DNA of 64,000 nucleotides from positions 500,314 through 564,313 of the forward strand of contig LSRX01000425.1 in the NCBI GenBank assembly GCA_001939145.1, read 5' to 3'. This stretch comes from Symbiodinium microadriaticum (taxonomy: Eukaryota; Sar; Dinophyceae; Suessiales; Symbiodiniaceae). Of the stretch, positions 1 through 12,479 are shown piece after piece (within the stretch, counting starts at the first letter, position 1; each line of letters starts with the position of its first letter). Made by a program: the position numbers and the translations under genes. The notes below the pieces were generated by a model that had not been told where the DNA came from, did not search any database, and saw only the letters and a list, made by a program, of their open reading frames with translations.

Positions 1-3000
1 CTGTAAGAGCTTCGGGAAGATGCCGTCTGCATGTAACCGAACTCCTTGAGGGTGCACAGGGTAAGACCTAAAAGCATCAGACAGTACCCGACGATTAGGT
101 GCGACACCCTCCTCCTCTTCCGCCGAGCTCACCATCGCCGCCGCCGATGCCTGCGCAAGCGGCTCAGGCTTTTCAGGTCAATCTTTTTGGATACCTATAT
201 GTAAGCGCATCAGCTGAAGCATTCGCAGTACCTGATTTTGCGGAGGGCAGCCCAGCCTCAGCAGTTTAGCCCTCCGACCTGGGTCCCTGGCTCAGCCGCT
301 GGGAGTTGCGACGGAGATTTCCAAGTGCCCCACAGCGTCATGGTAGGCCAAGGAGCCCGCAGCTCCGAAGCCGCCCAGCACCTTCCCAACCGCCCCTCCC
401 ACTGCAGAGATCGGCACTCAGCGAAAGATTGTTTCTTCTCCTGCGCAGAGCATGATGGCTGCTCTGGCCGTGATGATTTGCAAGTCGAGGCCTGCGCAGA
501 AGGTGCGTGTACCGAAGCTGCAGGCCCGGGTTCCTTTGGCAATGCCTACGAAACGGAGTCCTGTGGAGTCGGGAACATGACCTCTGCTGCGGCATTGGGC
601 TATGCAAACAGAAGCCGCTGCGAATCTGACCCGCCAAACTCCCGGACACTACGAGCTTCACCCTCAGTCACAGGGAGCTTCAGCGGTTGATTGAAACTGC
701 CAGGTAGATCCCCAGGGAGGGGTGACGTACCAAGATGAGATGGTCGAACGGGACGGCAAGCCCGAAGAACAGGGCCAAAGTTGGCAGGAGGCCGGCGCCA
801 TGCAAGAAGGGTGCTGTGCAAGTGTAAAGTTTTTCTGCCAGTGAAAGCAATCTTGGACGAGAGTAGATTTGTGTCAGGTCGTGCTCATGTTAGACAAGCT
901 GCAAGCAAAGATAAAGGCTCGTTGGTCTAGTGTCAGGGGCAGATTTCGATTGTTCATTGCTTCAGAGTCTCTCTCATGGCTGAGTCACATTGGAATGCAG
1001 GCGAAGCGACTCGCGGGTGCCTGATCACCAGAGGCTCCTACACTGTACTATACGGCCCATGTGCAGCTACTTGGATTCATTGACGAACAGCTTCTCTGCC
1101 ACGAGGTGAACCTCCAGATGGATTTGGCGACGGAGGCACAAGCCTGACCTGCCCTACGCTGGAAACTGCATAAGACGGTTCACTAATGGCAGCCGGCAAA
1201 AAGTTTTCAGCAAATGCTCCAACTGCTGCGTTGCGCACTCCCGCCGCTTCAGGGCCCGGTGAAATTGTCGGAGATGTTTTGTACAACCGCTGTCCAAATG
1301 CAGCAGTGCAGAAATGATGTCGTGCTGAAGCGAGACGAGGATGCTCGTATCCAAGCTGTCCTAAGAGGGCAAATCAACTCCCATGTTTTTCAGCTGCAGG
1401 ACTGGCTCATATGTATGCCACGCCCGGCTTGACAAGTCCATGTGCACCATCGTGCCCGACCGCTTGGCTTGGCATTACACACCAACATCCCAGAACGTGT
1501 AACCTACGGTCGTCGCCATGGCTGGCAGCAGGAGGACACTTCATCTTCTGAGGCTTGGTGACGCAGTAGTCTTGTGGAGATTGAAAAACGCTTGTGAACC
1601 TTGTCAAGCCGGTTCCCTGCTCCGTAGTGCCTATAGGGTAAAGTCTGGTGCCTATGTATGGTGTCGGCCACGGTGTTCCTGATGCCCATGTGTGGCTATG
1701 TTGGCAACAAGGGCACGCCGTACTGTTGCTGCTGAAAACGGATGTAAGTACCATCAAGCTCGGCTCTGTGGCTGCCCATCATCCCTGAGTCCTCTGTCCG
1801 AGTTGTGAGAGCTTAAATCCTGAAAGGAACCCTTAAAGGATCCTTACTCTTGGGTTCGGGGGTTGGAAATCTAAGACTTGGAATACGCCGAGGAAAGAAG
1901 GCTGGGTCATCTGACCCACAAGATTTTATCCGATCCAGATAGTGGAAACAAGTTTTTTCCGGTCACATCAAAGGAGTGCTCAGACGATTTGAGAATGAAC
2001 TAGCCGGGTGCTTAAACAAGTCGTGAAACGGTTTCATATTCCTCAATCGGCATTCCGTGTACCGCTTTGAAGAGGCAGCAAGACCTTTAGATCTCCAAGC
2101 GAACAACATAATCGACATCATCTGGCGAAAAACTTGTGATCGAAAACGCAGCCACTGAATCTCAGCAGGCCCCGCAATTCGTGAAGAAGCAGTTGCGGGC
2201 CTTTGTGGTGTGGCGGGACGGCTGCACTCCCTCAAAGCGGCGTATCCACCTCATCCCATTGGTGGGCGCTTGCGCAAAGCTTTTGAGGAGAGAGCCGCAA
2301 ACTGCAGCTTCTGGTGTTGCTGCGGTTTTGGGGCCTCTCGAACTTGCACCTTGGTCGCAGAAGATGGCTAGGTGCCGTATCTAAGGTTCCAGACCTCCAG
2401 TGCTTTCTGACTTGCTCGTTTTTGGTGTGTCCACGTCCGCCTGCACTCCAGGAGGGCGCGGGCGGCTTGCCCAGACCTGCGTCTGGAGCAGCCCAACTGG
2501 AGGAAGGTCCAAGGGACCCTTGCCGCCGGGGGCGTTTGGCACGCTCCACCCCGAAGGCATGTGTCTCATCCAGCGCTGCCTTGCTTAGGACGGTGTTTCG
2601 TTTAATGAGTTTAATGCAGCCGATGCATTGTCAGCAGGGCAGCCGTTGAAAGAAAACTGAAAACAAGTCAGGGAGATGTGGTAGTGTGTTGGAACGGAGG
2701 CTAACTAACGAGGGCTTAGTTTGAGCATGTCCTGGACAGGGCACCGCGCCACGTACGCGCCCGGGTTCGAGGGCCTGACACTGGCAGAGCACACCGTCAT
2801 GATCTGAACCGATGGGAGCCGCCAGTCGTAAATCAAGTGTCGAGTTTTCGTGGGTGCCCCTTGCACAAAGACAATAAGATGGCATGCAGCATTCATAGTT
2901 GCATTTTGATTTGCTTAGCAAGCCATGCAATAGGGTCTTTTCCCATTGGTCCCTCCCGAACAGACGAAAGTCGTCCCGCTTGCAGCAGAATCCTTTCTTG

Positions 3001-3555
3001 ATGCAGACCGGTCCTACCATAGAGAGGCAACCCGAACGTCAACAAGATAGCTGACAGCTGCACTTGGTAAGAAAACCCTTGTTGGCGTAAGCCATCAATC
3101 AAGGCAGCTTTAAACAGGCCGCTCCGAAGTCACAAGTAAGAAAACATTGCAAACAAGAGCAGATTACACCGAAGCACATTCATCAAAGAAGGTTGCGTTC
3201 CCGGTCCTGGCACAAAATTTCCAGATTGACCAACTCGCACGGATCCGAGGAAGACATTGGATCAGAACTGCGCTGCTTGCAAACGGCTCTGCTCCCCTCG
3301 CACCCGCTTGCGGGAAAAGCAGTGGCTTTTGTCACAGCTGCCGTGCGTTGGACATTTCACAGGCTGGCCGGGAAGGAAAGTTTTGGACATATTCTGGGCC
3401 CGCTAATGCAGTTCCCTTAGCTTGCCTTCCTGGGCCAGGTGTGGGCAATGTCCAACACCGTGCTCGTGCCGCCGGTGTCATCGGCCCGGGCTGCGAGGCA
3501 GCAGGCGAAAAGAACAGATTGGTGCAGCGCGAGCCCTGTGAATATGTAGCGCAAC
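1..3555. other. GC-rich stretch without a confident gene
   Basis: Normal GC-rich background of this genome. Several frames are open for 60-150 codons on both strands, but none shows a recognisable domain or consistent codon bias. The more protein-like pieces are on the minus strand: a helical segment in 1963-2235, and segments in 2705-2896 and 2893-3102. They could be short exons of a split gene like those seen elsewhere in the window, but I could not chain them through AG|G acceptors into one product. Confidence 0.5.
1963..2235 (-). CDS. Possible exon, unknown protein (weak)
   Basis: This minus-strand frame is open for 90 codons. Its middle part, roughly residues 27-80, has the charged and aromatic mix of a folded helical protein (for example the segment LRNMKPFHDLFKHPASSF) rather than the low-complexity look of the neighbouring shadow frames. 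No domain is recognised, no start codon is convincing, and no partner exon was found within 500 bases. It may equally be a fragment of a decayed retroelement. The orientation agrees with the other genes of the window. Confidence 0.22.
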   Translation of the reverse strand: MRECSRPATPQRPATASSRIAGPAEIQWLRFRSQVFRQMMSIMLFAWRSKGLAASSKRYTECRLRNMKPFHDLFKHPASSFSNRLSTPLM

Positions 3556-6500
3556 AGTCGTGTCGTGTTGGTTCTTCTGGGACGTGTATATATGTACATG
3601 TTGTGTGTGATTATGTATATGTACATGTAGATGTATATGAAAATGTGTACGTAGATAATTGATGTAGATTTAGCTGCAGATGTATGTGTAACGGCAGGTC
3701 GGTGGAATATATGAATGATTCTATAGCCTCGTATTTATTACGGTTAAGAAGTTACTAATATTTCTACCTTTTAATCTTAAATTCTTATTTTACGATTTAG
3801 CTCTTCTGTTCGATACGACGTGGTAATCGGTAGTATCGCGTTCCTTACTTCGGAAAAAGGATTGGTTTTGAAAGTCATTTGATTATCTTTAGTATTTAGG
3901 AAATTCGGTTTAGGAATTTCGTTTGGATATTATTATATAGTAATATCCCAAAATCGGGCTATTATTGCTCTATTTTTCAGGAGGAGTATAAATAGTCTGT
4001 ACAGGTTGGATGTTGGATGACATACTTTTCGAAATGCAAAGAAGAAATTATATAATATTGAAATTGCCAGTATTAAATTTGAAGTATTATATGTTATTCT
4101 CTTCTAATTATATTCGTTATATGAGTGTTTTATAAAATCTGTCATCTTTCGCAAATAATGAGAAGTCGTTTCTTTAAAAGAATATATGATGATATTAATA
4201 GATAATAATATATTTCTCGTGATATTAATATAAATTAAGAAAGATAATTAATATTATATTTCGTAAATATAAAATTTTATAATATATATATATATACGAA
4301 ATTCTTCGACTATATTTGATTATGTATTAAAATATGATTTAAAATATATATAAGATTTTAATTTGTACGCTGGTCTATTTTTTCTTGCTAAAATATTCTA
4401 AAATGATAAGTTGACGCTAAATTTGTCGTATTATTGCCGCGTATTATTGAAGAACTACTACACAAATAATTTCTATTATTTTTATTGACGCGTTATAGGT
4501 TTCGGAATTTCGAATTAATTTTATTGACGTGCCTAGAGGCAAATATTTAGAATGGATTATGGCAGTTAGATTTAGTATGAGATGTTACGATCTCGAAGAG
4601 AAAATAAATTTAATGAGTTAAGTTTAGCAAGTCGGGAAGATTATTATATAAAAGATGATAAGTCGTTAGAAGGATCTAGATTCCCAAAAATCCTAGATCA
4701 CTCCCCTCTTTATTAATATTGTTTCGGATCTCTATTAGGATGTTTGAATAGTTTCTTTCGGTAAGAGCGAACGAAGGCAAAAAGAAAAGAGTAGTGATTA
4801 AGTCGATTTTTCACCGCAAACTTAGCGCATACTATTATATATAAAATAATACTTTCATAATTACTTACTCATTAAATCCGTTTTATTAGGTCCCTTTAAT
4901 CTCTAAACTTCCGATCTGTATATTCATATAAAAATCTACTTGTTAATCTTATTTATTTTCGAATTACGGAGATACTATCTCCTTAATAATGAGCCCCGAA
5001 TTCGCGTGTGGGATATGTATACATTTAGCGTTCTAAATTCATTTCGTGTTTAGAAATGTATTCCAAATTCTGCCCCCCTCTTCCCGACCCCTTCCACGAC
5101 TCTTGAGCTACGCCTAACGAGCACGACATGAAGCAGAAATTGATAATATCGTTTCCATATCAGGAACGCATAATTAATCTATGAATAAAAATTATAATTT
5201 CACTAATGCGTATTTTCAAAAACTAAGTCTAAAAAATTATTCTAAAATAATATATAAAAAGAACCCATTTATTTATATATTCAAAAAGTATAAATATAAT
5301 TAATTTTAGAGAATTCTCCATATTATATATTCTTTATATTAATCTCCTCTTTCGTCTGGGAGGAACTTATTCCATAAATTTATTTCTCTCTATTGATTAA
5401 CCATTCCAATACTTCCATAGAGGATTATTATCGAAAATTATCTTTCCCAGAAATCAAATAGAAATCCCAAACTTACGAATTGCTTTTTCTATTCATTAAA
5501 TAAAAGATATATAGAAAAATAAGATTTAAGAATTCTTTGAATAGATCGAAATTTTATCTAATAGGAAATAAATATAGAATAAAATCTTATAGAAAAAATA
5601 GTCTTTAGAATCCTTTCTAGATTATTTTAGCCGATACAGCCTAAAATAATCTCTTCAAATTTATATATAATTTTTCGGAAAATAACATAATTAAGTCCCA
5701 ATTTTCGATGAGTCGTATATATATATCTTCTGGTCCTTTGTCTATATCTAGTTTTATTTGTCTTAATCGTCGGCACGACCTGTACTATTTCACGTATTGG
5801 ATGAGCCGAGATTGGGTCGCAGTCTAAATCTTTAATATCTTATCTGTTTCTGTTGTACAATCTAGTTAATGGGTCCGACGTTTTCGTCTCGTTTAGCTCC
5901 GCACGCTCTCAAGCTCCGAGGGGCGGGGGGTTGGGGGCAAAAAAAAAAGAAAATTAACNNNNNNNNNNNNNNNNNNNNNNNNNNNNNNNNNNNNNNNNNN
6001 NNNNNNNNNNNNNNNNNNNNNNNNNNNAAAAGAAAATTAACCTCCTCCCCCCCCGAATTCTTTTTTTTTTGCGGCTTTTCCCGGGCTCGCAGAATTCTAG
6101 GATGAGAGTTCTCCGCCCTGCGGGAGGCCCGGGGCTGTGGAATCGCCGTGGTCTTATAAGCCTAGTCTTCAATAATCTGGTCCAGCAATAAATCGCTATG
6201 ATATACATACTTCAAAATGAAGCAAGATGCGCGGAAATATTTATATCTATACCAATACTTTCAAGAATAGTAGACAGAAATCTATGAAGACTTATAAATA
6301 TGACTTACGAGATATTCCATATATATATATTACCAATGGATCAATGACAGGTATAGATATATTTATATTATATTTATATATGACGTTGCTATATATCTAT
6401 ATCAATATTTATTTGAATAGACGGACGAATTTGGGATATAGCAAAGATTCGTTTTAAGATATAATAGAAGACCCATACCATAATAGCACAAAAAAGAGAT

Positions 6501-8065
6501 CAAATCGGAAAGTCGGGAACAGTCCAAGAACATGACATATAAGAAATCTCATCTAAATACTAAAGATAATGCGACAAAAGAAACGCCGGAATTATGAAAT
6601 CAGATAATAGCCCTGAAAGCTATATCCTCTAAAGCAGATCATGGGACAATTCCATATAAGAGATGATGAGTGTGATATCCAAAGTGCTGCAATAAACGAA
6701 TATCAGAGATAAATTTAATAGGTCTAGATAATATCCAAACCATCCCCAAAACCAAAAAAAATTATTCATTCCTAAGCCTCTTTCAGAGGAGACGATGGGT
6801 GGCAAATCTCAAACCCTGGAAGGAATGGCTGGATCCTCAAAATTTTATAAATCACGAGCCGCACTTCGCACATGCTTAAACATCCGCCTAACAGTCTATA
6901 TATCAAGATGTTTATTAGTGGCTTCCCAAACGGGCGCCCATAATATATATTGAATCTAAATTTAAGATTCTGGTTTTTAGATAGAATATATAAAGCATAT
7001 ATAAGCCAATATCGGTATATACATATAATTTATATAGAAGTATGCACATAAACACGTATATATATATGTATCTTGGATTCATACATACCAATTTCTCTAG
7101 GTCGATATTATTTTAAATATAATCTTCTCTATCGAAAATCATTATATTCAAGTTGTTGTTCTTGTAAATCACTACCCATCTAAATTCAGGAATTAAGATT
7201 ATTAACAAAAATAATATCTCTCCAATTTGTATTTAATAAGAATAGAATCCAATATCAATCTAAATTCACTTATTTCATCACTACTTATCCACGAAAATTC
7301 CAAAACATAATTATAATATAAAATATATCTAGAATCATTATCATAGTATTATATATCCATATATATCAAAAACCAATTTAATAATATCATAATATTATTA
7401 AAAATCCCTATAATATTTTAATAAATGCCGTACCGATCAAAAATCTATCTTTTGTCTTAAAAATCAATATCATCTACTCGCAATTTCTAAATAACAAATA
7501 TCCTTATCTTAGACAGACCTTATAATATCCAAAATATACCGTATTTTAATCGAAAAATACGAGTCTCTATTTTTTAGTATTCTCTTATTTTTTTCGACAA
7601 TAGAATAATATTGTATAAAGCATAATTTATTTCGCCGATAAAAGTAAATCAAAAATACGGAATATTAAAAAAAAATCAGATAGAGCCCACGATCTAAGAA
7701 ATCCCAATTAAATTTTTGACTCAGGGATTCCGAGAAGAAAAAAAAGAATCAAAAAGGACAATATTATAATTATCTTATATAATATCTTCTAATTTTTAGC
7801 TATAGAATGTCGGTAGATAGAGAATATTCATACTTAGCATCATTATCTTGGTTTGAGCGGGTTTATGTTGTCGTAGATAGGGGATAATGAGATGAAGACT
7901 TATGTTCGGAGTAGAGTCGTAACGTAGTCTCGAAAGTACAGAGGAAGTTTCGACGTAGATTTTGGAGGTCGGGGTAGCATATATTTATTCATTTATTTAG
8001 TTATGTATTTTATTCAGCTATTTGTGTTTTTTTATTTATTGACCGTCTATTATTTCAAACCTGGA
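3556..8065. other. AT-rich island, 4.5 kb, non-coding
   Basis: Base composition drops abruptly from GC-rich to strongly AT-rich near 3556 and returns near 8065. Both edges sit in TA/TG-rich simple sequence. No open frame inside is convincing; the best (6227-6457, plus) encodes a Tyr/Ile/Asn low-complexity string. Local GC skew changes sign: G exceeds C around 3.8-4.7 kb, C exceeds G around 4.9-5.8 and 6.7-7.7 kb, and G exceeds C again near 7.8-8.0 kb. CpG dinucleotides are not obviously depleted. Candidate explanations are a decayed organellar insertion, an AT-rich satellite, or foreign sequence joined in assembly. The sequence alone does not decide. Confidence 0.8.
5945..6041. other. Assembly gap (69 N) flanked by the same 14-mer
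   Basis: The run of N occupies 5959-6027. The 14 bases before it (5945-5958) and the 14 after it (6028-6041) are identical: AAAAGAAAATTAAC. The outer flanks are a G-rich tract on the left and a C-rich tract followed by poly-T on the right. This suggests that the two contig ends overlap and the gap may be much shorter than drawn, or that the scaffold joins two copies of a repeat. Confidence 0.85.
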
Positions 8066-8159
8066 GAATCTCATGGATTTCGCCCACGAGTTGTCATCAC
8101 CTTTGGCGGCGCCAAAGAGTCTTTGATTTCCCAGCCACCGAGAGATAAACGATGCAGAG

Positions 8160-10255
8160 TCATGAACGCAGCCCAGGGACTGAGACAAGATGCCGGCGAA
8201 GACACATCAAAAGCCCAGGCACAGGTGCCGATTCACGCAAGCCCTGGCATGCATCAATCACTCCGGCCACTGCCACCGCCAGGGGACCGGCATCACGATC
8301 CTGGGGCAGGGCTCTTGTAAGCTCGTAAGACTGCAAAGCTTGGTTCCCCGCAGTCACCTTGATGTTTGCGTCGTCTTGCCTGCACACATGGCACATCAAA
8401 GGCCGACAGTGGAAACACTTTCAGAGCTCGTGGCAAGTTCAGGCAAGCCGCATGAACGGCAGCAAGAGTAGTGCAGCCGCCCACTGCTGGCACGAGCTGC
8501 AAGAAGCCAAGGCAGCACCCATCGACAAAACGTCGGCTTTCAGTCCCACCGATCTCATCTGTGCAAGCATGGCCTTGGCTTCCCAGCATCAAATGCCGGG
8601 TATACGGCCCAACTCAAATCTACGGCAACACACCACAACCCATGAGCTTCTCAGTGTGCGGCCCCACTCAGGACCCACTCGCTTGAAAGCGAGGTCATAG
8701 CAGCGTTTAGTCCGATCGTGTCTATTTCCAGGCTGCGCCGCCGCATCTCGGTTGCGGTCGTATGCACGGCCTGCCTCCAAGTGCTGGCAGCGCCCTCCGC
8801 TGCGATGGCTGCGAGTTGCGCATTCAAGCTGACCGTGTCGAGTTGCGCTTCCTGGATCGATGCCAGCGCCATGAGGTGCAGAACGGTCTCCCACTGTCGG
8901 GAGAAAGCTGTGAGGCATGCATTGTGGGTCGTGGTGTCTGCCTCAACTTGCAAAGAGGAGGCGCTTTGGAAGAGCTGCGAAGCTAAAAACCACTGCGCGG
9001 AGTCTGCACAGGAAGAGATGGCCGCATTGGCGAGGGGGGTGCTCGCAGTGTTTGCCACGGACTGATCTCGTGCTGTCCCCAGGAAGCGTATGGCATGTTC
9101 CCAGCGCTGGCTCTTCTGACAGGTGCTGCAGGCGGCACCGTAGACCATGGCATCCATCTTCAAGCTCATCCGCCTCGCCCTTCCGATCAGGGCAATGCTC
9201 TCTTTCCACAGCCATCCACCCTCGCAGGCTGAGACGGCTGCACTGTAAACGACTTCGTTCGTCGGGCCATGGTTGCGTTCCAGCCAAGATAGGAAAGACA
9301 GAGCCACCTTCGATTGCGAAGCACGTGCCAGGGCTTTCATGATGGATCCGAACGTTACGACGTCAGGAAGAACATCCTGGTCATGCATAGCCTCCAACAA
9401 GACGATGGTGAGCGTCCAACTACATTCGTCGTGTCCTAGAGAGCTCAGCACAGCATTGTATGTGACCACGGATGGTGCCGGACCTGTTTTCTGAAGCTGC
9501 TCGAGCATCCCAAGGCACTGCGACCAAGCATGTGAGTTGCTCAATGCTGTTATAAACGTATTGAAAGTTACTAAATCTGGTGGAGGTCCCCTCCTTTGCA
9601 TCTGAGCGAGGATGTGATTGGCTACTTCCACTGCAGCACCAGTAGAACACGCATGCATAACACTGTTGTAGGCTATGATGTCCGGGGTGAAGCGATGCTG
9701 TAGCCTGTCGAAAAGGACTAAAGATCGTGCCCAGTGGCGCTCGAAACGAGCACAGGAAGACATAGCCGCACTGTGCCCGATGACACTGTCCAGCCGACAT
9801 CTCTTCGTCCCGAAGTCCGACAGAAGCCAAAGCGAGCAAGCCCATTGGTTGCCCTTGTCACATGCAGTCGTTGCAGAGTTGACGAGGACCTCACTGAAAT
9901 CAAGACCATACTTCCCAATTCCACAGAGAAGATGCAAGGCGGCAGACCATGCATAGCCTCTGTCACATGCATTTAAAGCTGAGCCCAGAATGTAGAGATC
10001 TGGTTTCAGGTCACATGCATGGATGGCATCCAGGACCTGAATCACCGAAGCCCAAGCACTCGCCCTGGCGCAGATGCCCATTGCGGCCATTGGAGGTGCC
10101 AGTGCAAGCGGATGCCATCGCTGTTCCGACCCAGGCGACAAGGCTCTCTTGTCGTAAAGGCAGAACAAAGCAGATTCCCAATCTTTCCGCTTTCCCGCGG
10201 CTTTCACTGCCGCCGAGATAGAGAGAGGACCGGAAGCACCTGGCTGGGGCTTCAT
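8160..10255 (-). CDS. Pentatricopeptide repeat (PPR) protein, 3 exons
   Basis: PPR proteins bind organellar RNA and guide its processing or editing. The first exon (10255 down to 8675) starts with ATG and encodes about 527 residues made almost wholly of roughly 35-residue PPR units. Repeated helix starts such as VVTYNAVLSSL, LVTFNTFITAL, IIAYNSVMHAC and VVTFGSIMKAL are visible. Read straight through, the frame stops at 8651, but a GT donor at 8674 joined to an AG|G acceptor opens exon 2 (8573-8445), which continues the PPR pattern for 43 residues. Exon 2 leaves by a GC donor at 8444, and exon 3 (8357-8160) gives a 65-residue tail ending in a stop. Predicted total is about 635 residues. Introns are 101 and 87 bases. 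Exon 1 is certain; the last two exons are inferred. No DYW-type tail is seen. Confidence 0.88.
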
Positions 10256-10653
10256 GGATTTAAGAAATCAATTCCTGGAGCCGCGCCCTGCGAGACTGGA
10301 CGGGATGGCGAGGTTCAATGCTACAAGCAGGCGCACGCACCTGCATAAGAACCACTGCAGCTACAACTCTTTTCATGGTGACTTTCTCATGGCAAGCAAA
10401 TCGGATTGCATCCATTGGCACATGAAGACAAGGTGAAACCAAACGCGTTGGATGAGGCTTGCACTGGGCACGGTGAACCGATGGCGCTCACAGCACTGTA
10501 CTTCCACCTGAGCCAGGCGAGGGACTTCAATTCAGCGACAGCAAGGAATCTCGAGAGCTGCCTCCTGATCCTCCTGGGGTACTGCATGAGACCAGCACGT
10601 CCCTGGCCCTCTTTTTGCCCCGTGTTTAAAAACGCGTCGGCCGTCTTTCCGGC

Positions 10654-11082
10654 TCAGACCTCACCTGGGCCCGGGGCAGGCGCCTCGATCACCTCCGGTG
10701 CAAACACAGCAACCTCTCGGTACCTGGTAGCTGCTGGTAGCTCTTCCCCTTCTGGCCTCCCACAGCGCGTAGCCGTTGGTGTTCACATTTGCGTAGTTCA
10801 CAGAGTCGAACTTCACCTAGGAGAAAGCGACGTCGTTCTGCCACAAAAAGCCTCCCTGGCCATCTGTGGCCACGGCGGTGACCGGATACTTGACCTCAGG
10901 TTTCTGGTTCACGTTCACCACCTGTCCTCGCTGCTGGAACCTGGGATCTCAGCAGGTTCGAAGCGAGTATACAGCCATTGGCGAAGCTTCAGCGGCCAGG
11001 AGCAGCCGAGATGCCAGTAAGACTCGGGGCGCAGGATCTTCACCCAAGAGCCCTTCTTTGGCCCTACCCAGGGACCCTTGGC
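10654..11082 (-). CDS. psaE: Photosystem I subunit IV (PsaE), nuclear gene in short exons
   Basis: PsaE is a small stromal SH3-like subunit of photosystem I that helps dock ferredoxin. Four minus-strand exons join in frame: 11082-11015, 10940-10877, 10816-10757 and 10713-10654 (stop at 10656-10654). The product reads through the PsaE landmarks: GSWVKILRPESYW, a VVNVNQ turn, KYPVT, VKFDSVNYANVNTNGYALWE and a short acidic Pro/Ala tail ending GEV. All three introns (74, 60 and 43 bases) start with GC and end AG before an exon G. Reading without splicing is blocked by stops. The N-terminal plastid-targeting part is not resolved; a 15-base piece at 11158-11144 (Ala-Pro-Lys-Lys-Lys) may be the preceding micro-exon. 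The gene lies upstream of the PPR gene on the same strand. Confidence 0.83.
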
Positions 11083-11829
11083 CTGTGCCGAGAAGACTCA
11101 AATTCTGAGGCACCATGCATCACAAGGATTCACTTGTCACGGCCTTCTTCTTTGGTGCCTGCATCTTGTCACATTTCTTACATCAACATCCACGCGAGAA
11201 GAGCTCAGCCGTTCTTCTAAAGGCGGTGCCTTCTTCGCCTCGGCTCTGAGTGCCGTCACATCCTGGGACAGGCGGCCTCAAGCATCAAAACACCCAAACG
11301 CGATCCTGTCTCTTTGCAGGCGGAGCTATGGAGCGTTCTTGACGGCGAGATCAACAGCCGGGTTCTTCACAACTGCTGCTAACAGGAGTCATCGACTAAT
11401 TGCTAAGGTGTATTTTCTTTAGTCTGATAGAATCTGCCATGGCGAGGATTGTCTTCGGCTGCTGGATCGGCGTAGCCATGCCGACGGCTCTTGCGACGAC
11501 ACAAGTACCAAGCTACCACTCACTGGTGAAGCACTTCAGGGAACTCCTGCCTTGAATGCCGGTGTTGACGAAGCCGGTGCAGTTCACCAGGGCCAGCGCC
11601 GCAGCGACCTCGAAGGGCCAGACACGCCTTTGAAGATGACTTCCATTGACTTCCGGAAGGCTGAGCTTTTGGCTGCTAGCAGCAGAAGGCCTCGAAGACG
11701 AAGAGCCTCGCTTGACTGGAGTCGAGGCCAGAATCACTCGATGGCTTATGAAGCCCAGCTGCCATGTTCAGGATCCGGGAGGCACACAGGGCGCAAGTCT
11801 AAGCCCCTTCCACAAAATGGCTGCAGCAT

Positions 11830-12234
11830 TTATTCGCAGAGTCTGACATGGATGACAACAGGAAAATACTGCAGAGCCCAGACGATGCTCCACTTGGGCA
11901 CCCACGCAAGCTTCTCAACTGTGATTCGACCTGGCAAGCACGGAACGACTTGCCCGGTCGTCGCATGTTCACGAACTTGCGGAGCCTTTTGCAGCTCCTC
12001 TTTGATGTTTTTGTACATCCTGTACTCCTTCTCGATGGGCAGGATGTCCTCTGCAGACCGAGATATGCAACAAAACGCTGATCCCTCCAATGTCAAGCAG
12101 GCACTCATCAAGCCTTGTGAAAGCGAATCTTTCGATGGTGCTGTAGAAGAAAGTCTGAGCGACATGGGAATCTGAGCTCCTTCTACAAGCACATGGTTGC
12201 GTGTGACAGGAGGGCGACCATCACGCAGCATCAC
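11830..12234 (-). CDS. Probable exon(s), unknown protein
   Basis: A minus-strand frame of about 134 codons contains a persuasive central segment (around SAEDILPIEKEYRMYKNIKE, then a Gln/Lys-rich helix) with mixed charge and normal hydrophobic spacing. The ends of the frame look less like protein, so the true exon probably covers only about 11930-12150 and is bounded by introns. No known domain is recognised. It lies between psaE and the coiled-coil exons near 12.5-12.9 kb, all on the minus strand, and may belong to the same gene as those. Confidence 0.35.
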   Translation of the reverse strand: MMLRDGRPPVTRNHVLVEGAQIPMSLRLSSTAPSKDSLSQGLMSACLTLEGSAFCCISRSAEDILPIEKEYRMYKNIKEELQKAPQVREHATTGQVVPCLPGRITVEKLAWVPKWSIVWALQYFPVVIHVRLCE

Positions 12235-12479
12235 CCTGTCTGCAACGATGGAAACAGCTTATCCCAAACATTTCCTGGCAGCAGCTGTGCAGCCTCTGTG
12301 GTGCAGATGGCTGCATTAGCTTCAGAACTCGATCCACTTGAAACTGAAAGGGCTGGACCGAAGGAGCCGCTAGCACGTCCCATCTGCCCAGTAAAGGTCA
12401 GGCCCGATGGAGATAACCCTGAGCCCTGAACACCGAAGCCTTCCAATACCTTTTGAAAACTCCAGCCCAGCACGGCAAT

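Noticed and set aside
3147-3662. Plus-strand frame of 171 codons at the edge of the AT island.
   Set aside because: No motif, composition unlike the supported genes, and it ends in a Tyr/Val repeat from simple sequence.
6227-6457. Plus-strand frame of 76 codons in the AT-rich island.
   Set aside because: It encodes only Tyr/Ile/Asn/Thr low complexity, as expected by chance in AT-rich DNA.
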